This document shows, in pieces, positions 14,131 through 14,181 of a stretch of DNA of 14,181 bases. The DNA comes from SIG447 sp045577075 (GTDB lineage: Bacteria; Bacillota; Clostridia; UMGS1883; UMGS1540). The DNA is taken from assembly GCA_045577075.1 (NCBI GenBank), contig JAZNHR010000037.1, positions 1 to 14,181 on the forward strand, read 5' to 3'. Numbering within the stretch: the stretch's first letter is position 1; each line of letters opens with the position of its first letter. Below the pieces are notes generated by a model that saw only the letters and a program-made list of their open reading frames with translations, made no database searches and was not told the origin of the DNA. The translations under genes were made by a program, and so were the position numbers.

Positions 14131-14154
14131 TTTCATAGCAAAAAGGCATCATAC

Positions 14155-14181
14155 AAAAAGAAAAACTTCAAAAATTTGAAG
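14155..14181 (-). terminator. Possible terminator of a minus-strand gene beyond the right edge
   Basis: Read on the minus strand, CTTCAAA and TTTGAAG form a 7-bp stem with a 2-base spacer (14166-14181), followed by TTTTTCTTTTT (14155-14165). The stem is AT-rich and reaches the window edge, so it may be longer. It suggests that the next gene to the right converges on trmL. Confidence 0.5.

Noticed and set aside
1..14181. CRISPR arrays, tRNA or rRNA genes, insertion sequences and prophage genes
   Set aside because: No direct repeat array, tRNA cloverleaf, transposase motif or phage-type gene was seen on either strand.

Overview
The window looks like core chromosome of a Bacillota bacterium, most likely class Clostridia. 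It has a CIRCE-controlled hrcA-grpE-dnaK-dnaJ operon, sigma-A-type promoters with 17-base spacers, extended Shine-Dalgarno sites (GGAG, GGTGAT types), a DnaK of the length usual in Gram-positives, a DacF-type D,D-carboxypeptidase and many intrinsic terminators. No phage, insertion sequence, CRISPR array, tRNA or rRNA was seen. The DNA is gene-dense housekeeping sequence.

Layout, left to right. (1) Positions 33-1506, minus strand: a small papain-like (YiiX/YebB-type) hydrolase with its own promoter and terminator, then a FAD-dependent amine/amino-acid oxidoreductase whose reading frame breaks close to the window's left edge. (2) Positions 1601-6648, plus strand: promoter and perfect CIRCE operator, then hrcA, grpE, dnaK, dnaJ and a tightly coupled CBM9-like protein gene, ending at a hairpin terminator shared with the converging minus-strand operon. 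(3) Positions 6656-9632, minus strand: promoter, a stand-alone HIRAN-domain protein, a YgiQ-type radical SAM protein and folD, with ygiQ overlapping the start of folD by 59 bases. (4) Positions 9677-12299, plus strand: promoter, an alpha/beta hydrolase and a Na/Pi cotransporter with a PhoU-like tail. (5) Positions 12326-14040, plus strand: a strong hairpin that overlaps the ribosome binding site of dacF, then dacF, then trmL with its own near-consensus promoter and a strong terminator. (6) Positions 14041-14181 have no gene but hold a GC-rich multi-hairpin element and a likely terminator for a minus-strand gene beyond the window.

Functionally, region 2 is the cytosolic Hsp70 chaperone machine with its own repressor: HrcA binds CIRCE and limits transcription, while DnaK, DnaJ and GrpE form the ATP-driven folding cycle. 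The other genes serve one-carbon metabolism (FolD), tRNA wobble methylation (TrmL), cell-wall trimming (DacF) and phosphate uptake (Na/Pi transporter).

I did not find a clearly new system. The points most worth a second look are an HrcA missing about 95 internal residues, the dacF ribosome binding site lying inside a 13-bp hairpin, the CBM9-like gene attached to the dnaJ operon, the HIRAN-YgiQ-FolD operon, and the structured element at the right end.
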